The notes under the pieces were generated by a model, which had not been told where the DNA came from, did no database searches, and worked only from the letters and a program-made list of their open reading frames with translations. A stretch of 64,000 bases of DNA from Paenibacillus lautus NBRC 15380 (GTDB taxonomy: Bacteria; Bacillota; Bacilli; Paenibacillales; Paenibacillaceae), in contig NZ_BIMF01000026.1 in NCBI RefSeq assembly GCF_004000945.1, positions 1 through 64,000 on the forward strand, given 5' to 3'. Every line of letters starts with the position of its first letter. The first letter of the stretch is position 1. The position numbers and the translations under genes were made by a program. Of this stretch, positions 63,690 through 64,000 are shown in pieces.

Positions 63690-64000
63690 TTGGATCGTAA
63701 TGAAGAGATTTTTAAAGTGTCGTCGATGTTCCGGGCACTACTGAAGAATATTCATCAGGAATGGAACAAGTCGAGCGCCGGGAAGTACAACTTAAGCTTT
63801 CCACAATTTCAGGTGCTATATGTATTAAAGCTGCGAGGGCCACTGAAGGTATCGGAGCTTGCCGAAGTCTTGTCACTGACACCGCCGGCTATAACCGGAC
63901 TGACGGATAAATTGGTTGCAGAAGGATATCTGCAGAAAGAACGCGCTGAGGATGACCGCAGAGTTGTCAACATCACGCTCTTGGAACCGGGTCTTGAGAT
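63690..64000 (+). CDS. MarR-family transcriptional regulator (partial, runs off the window)
   Basis: 103 codons of a winged-helix regulator are visible from TTG 63690, which follows GGAAGGGGGG. The reading is MDRNEEIFKVSSMFR..., with the helix-turn-helix at SELAEVLSLTPPAITGLTDK (about 60-79) and the wing motif RAEDDRRVVNITL (about 88-100), where the DDRR signature is diagnostic. MarR proteins repress nearby efflux or stress genes and answer to small ligands; the target gene is probably beyond the edge. The C-terminal third is missing. Confidence 0.85.
   Translation, partial: MDRNEEIFKVSSMFRALLKNIHQEWNKSSAGKYNLSFPQFQVLYVLKLRGPLKVSELAEVLSLTPPAITGLTDKLVAEGYLQKERAEDDRRVVNITLLEPGLE

Overview
The window is a Firmicutes chromosome segment. 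Protein sequences and gene order point to Paenibacillus (inference from recalled family sequences; no search was run). Most genes lie on the + strand. I see no rRNA, tRNA, CRISPR array, prophage or insertion sequence.

Region 1 (1-9317) is accessory. A five-gene ABC-exporter cluster (560-4224) carries two ATPases, two permeases and an internal YtrA-type GntR repressor. It is followed by a five-gene sugar-acid cluster (4549-9233): a COG3964-type amidohydrolase, DgaE-like PLP ammonia lyase, DgaF-like aldolase, PfkB-family kinase and GntR/UTRA regulator. No PTS genes accompany it, so the kinase may replace the PTS phosphorylation step.

Region 2 (9418-28129) is the conserved Bacillales housekeeping stretch: ctsR-mcsA-mcsB-clpC behind a sigma-A promoter and a CtsR box, then radA, disA, pssA, a small reverse-strand gene, yacL, ispD, ispF, gltX, a cysteine-type T-box riboswitch, cysE, cysS, mrnC, rlmB, rae1 and sigH. 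Two copies of a ~128-nt structured repeat (14336-14463 and 22716-22844) sit in gaps here. Their stems are kept by compensatory changes although the arm sequences differ. This is the most interesting unexplained signal in the window.

Region 3 (28450-45481) holds rpmG-secE-nusG-rplK-rplA, an L10-type leader with attenuator, rplJ-rplL, a methyltransferase gene, rpoB-rpoC, rplGB, rpsL, rpsG, fusA and tuf, with consensus-like promoters at each operon head.

Region 4 (45668-63418) is the S10-spc-alpha super-operon from rpsJ to rplQ, including secY, adk, map, a KOW-domain gene and infA, then truA, rplM and rpsI. The ecfA/ecfA'/ecfT genes that follow rplQ in Bacillus subtilis are absent; a structured 290-nt gap takes their place. 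The window ends inside a MarR-family regulator (63690 onward) preceded by a strong promoter and an AT-rich palindromic tract.

Many translation genes begin with GTG or TTG, so starts were chosen from Shine-Dalgarno spacing and known family N-termini.
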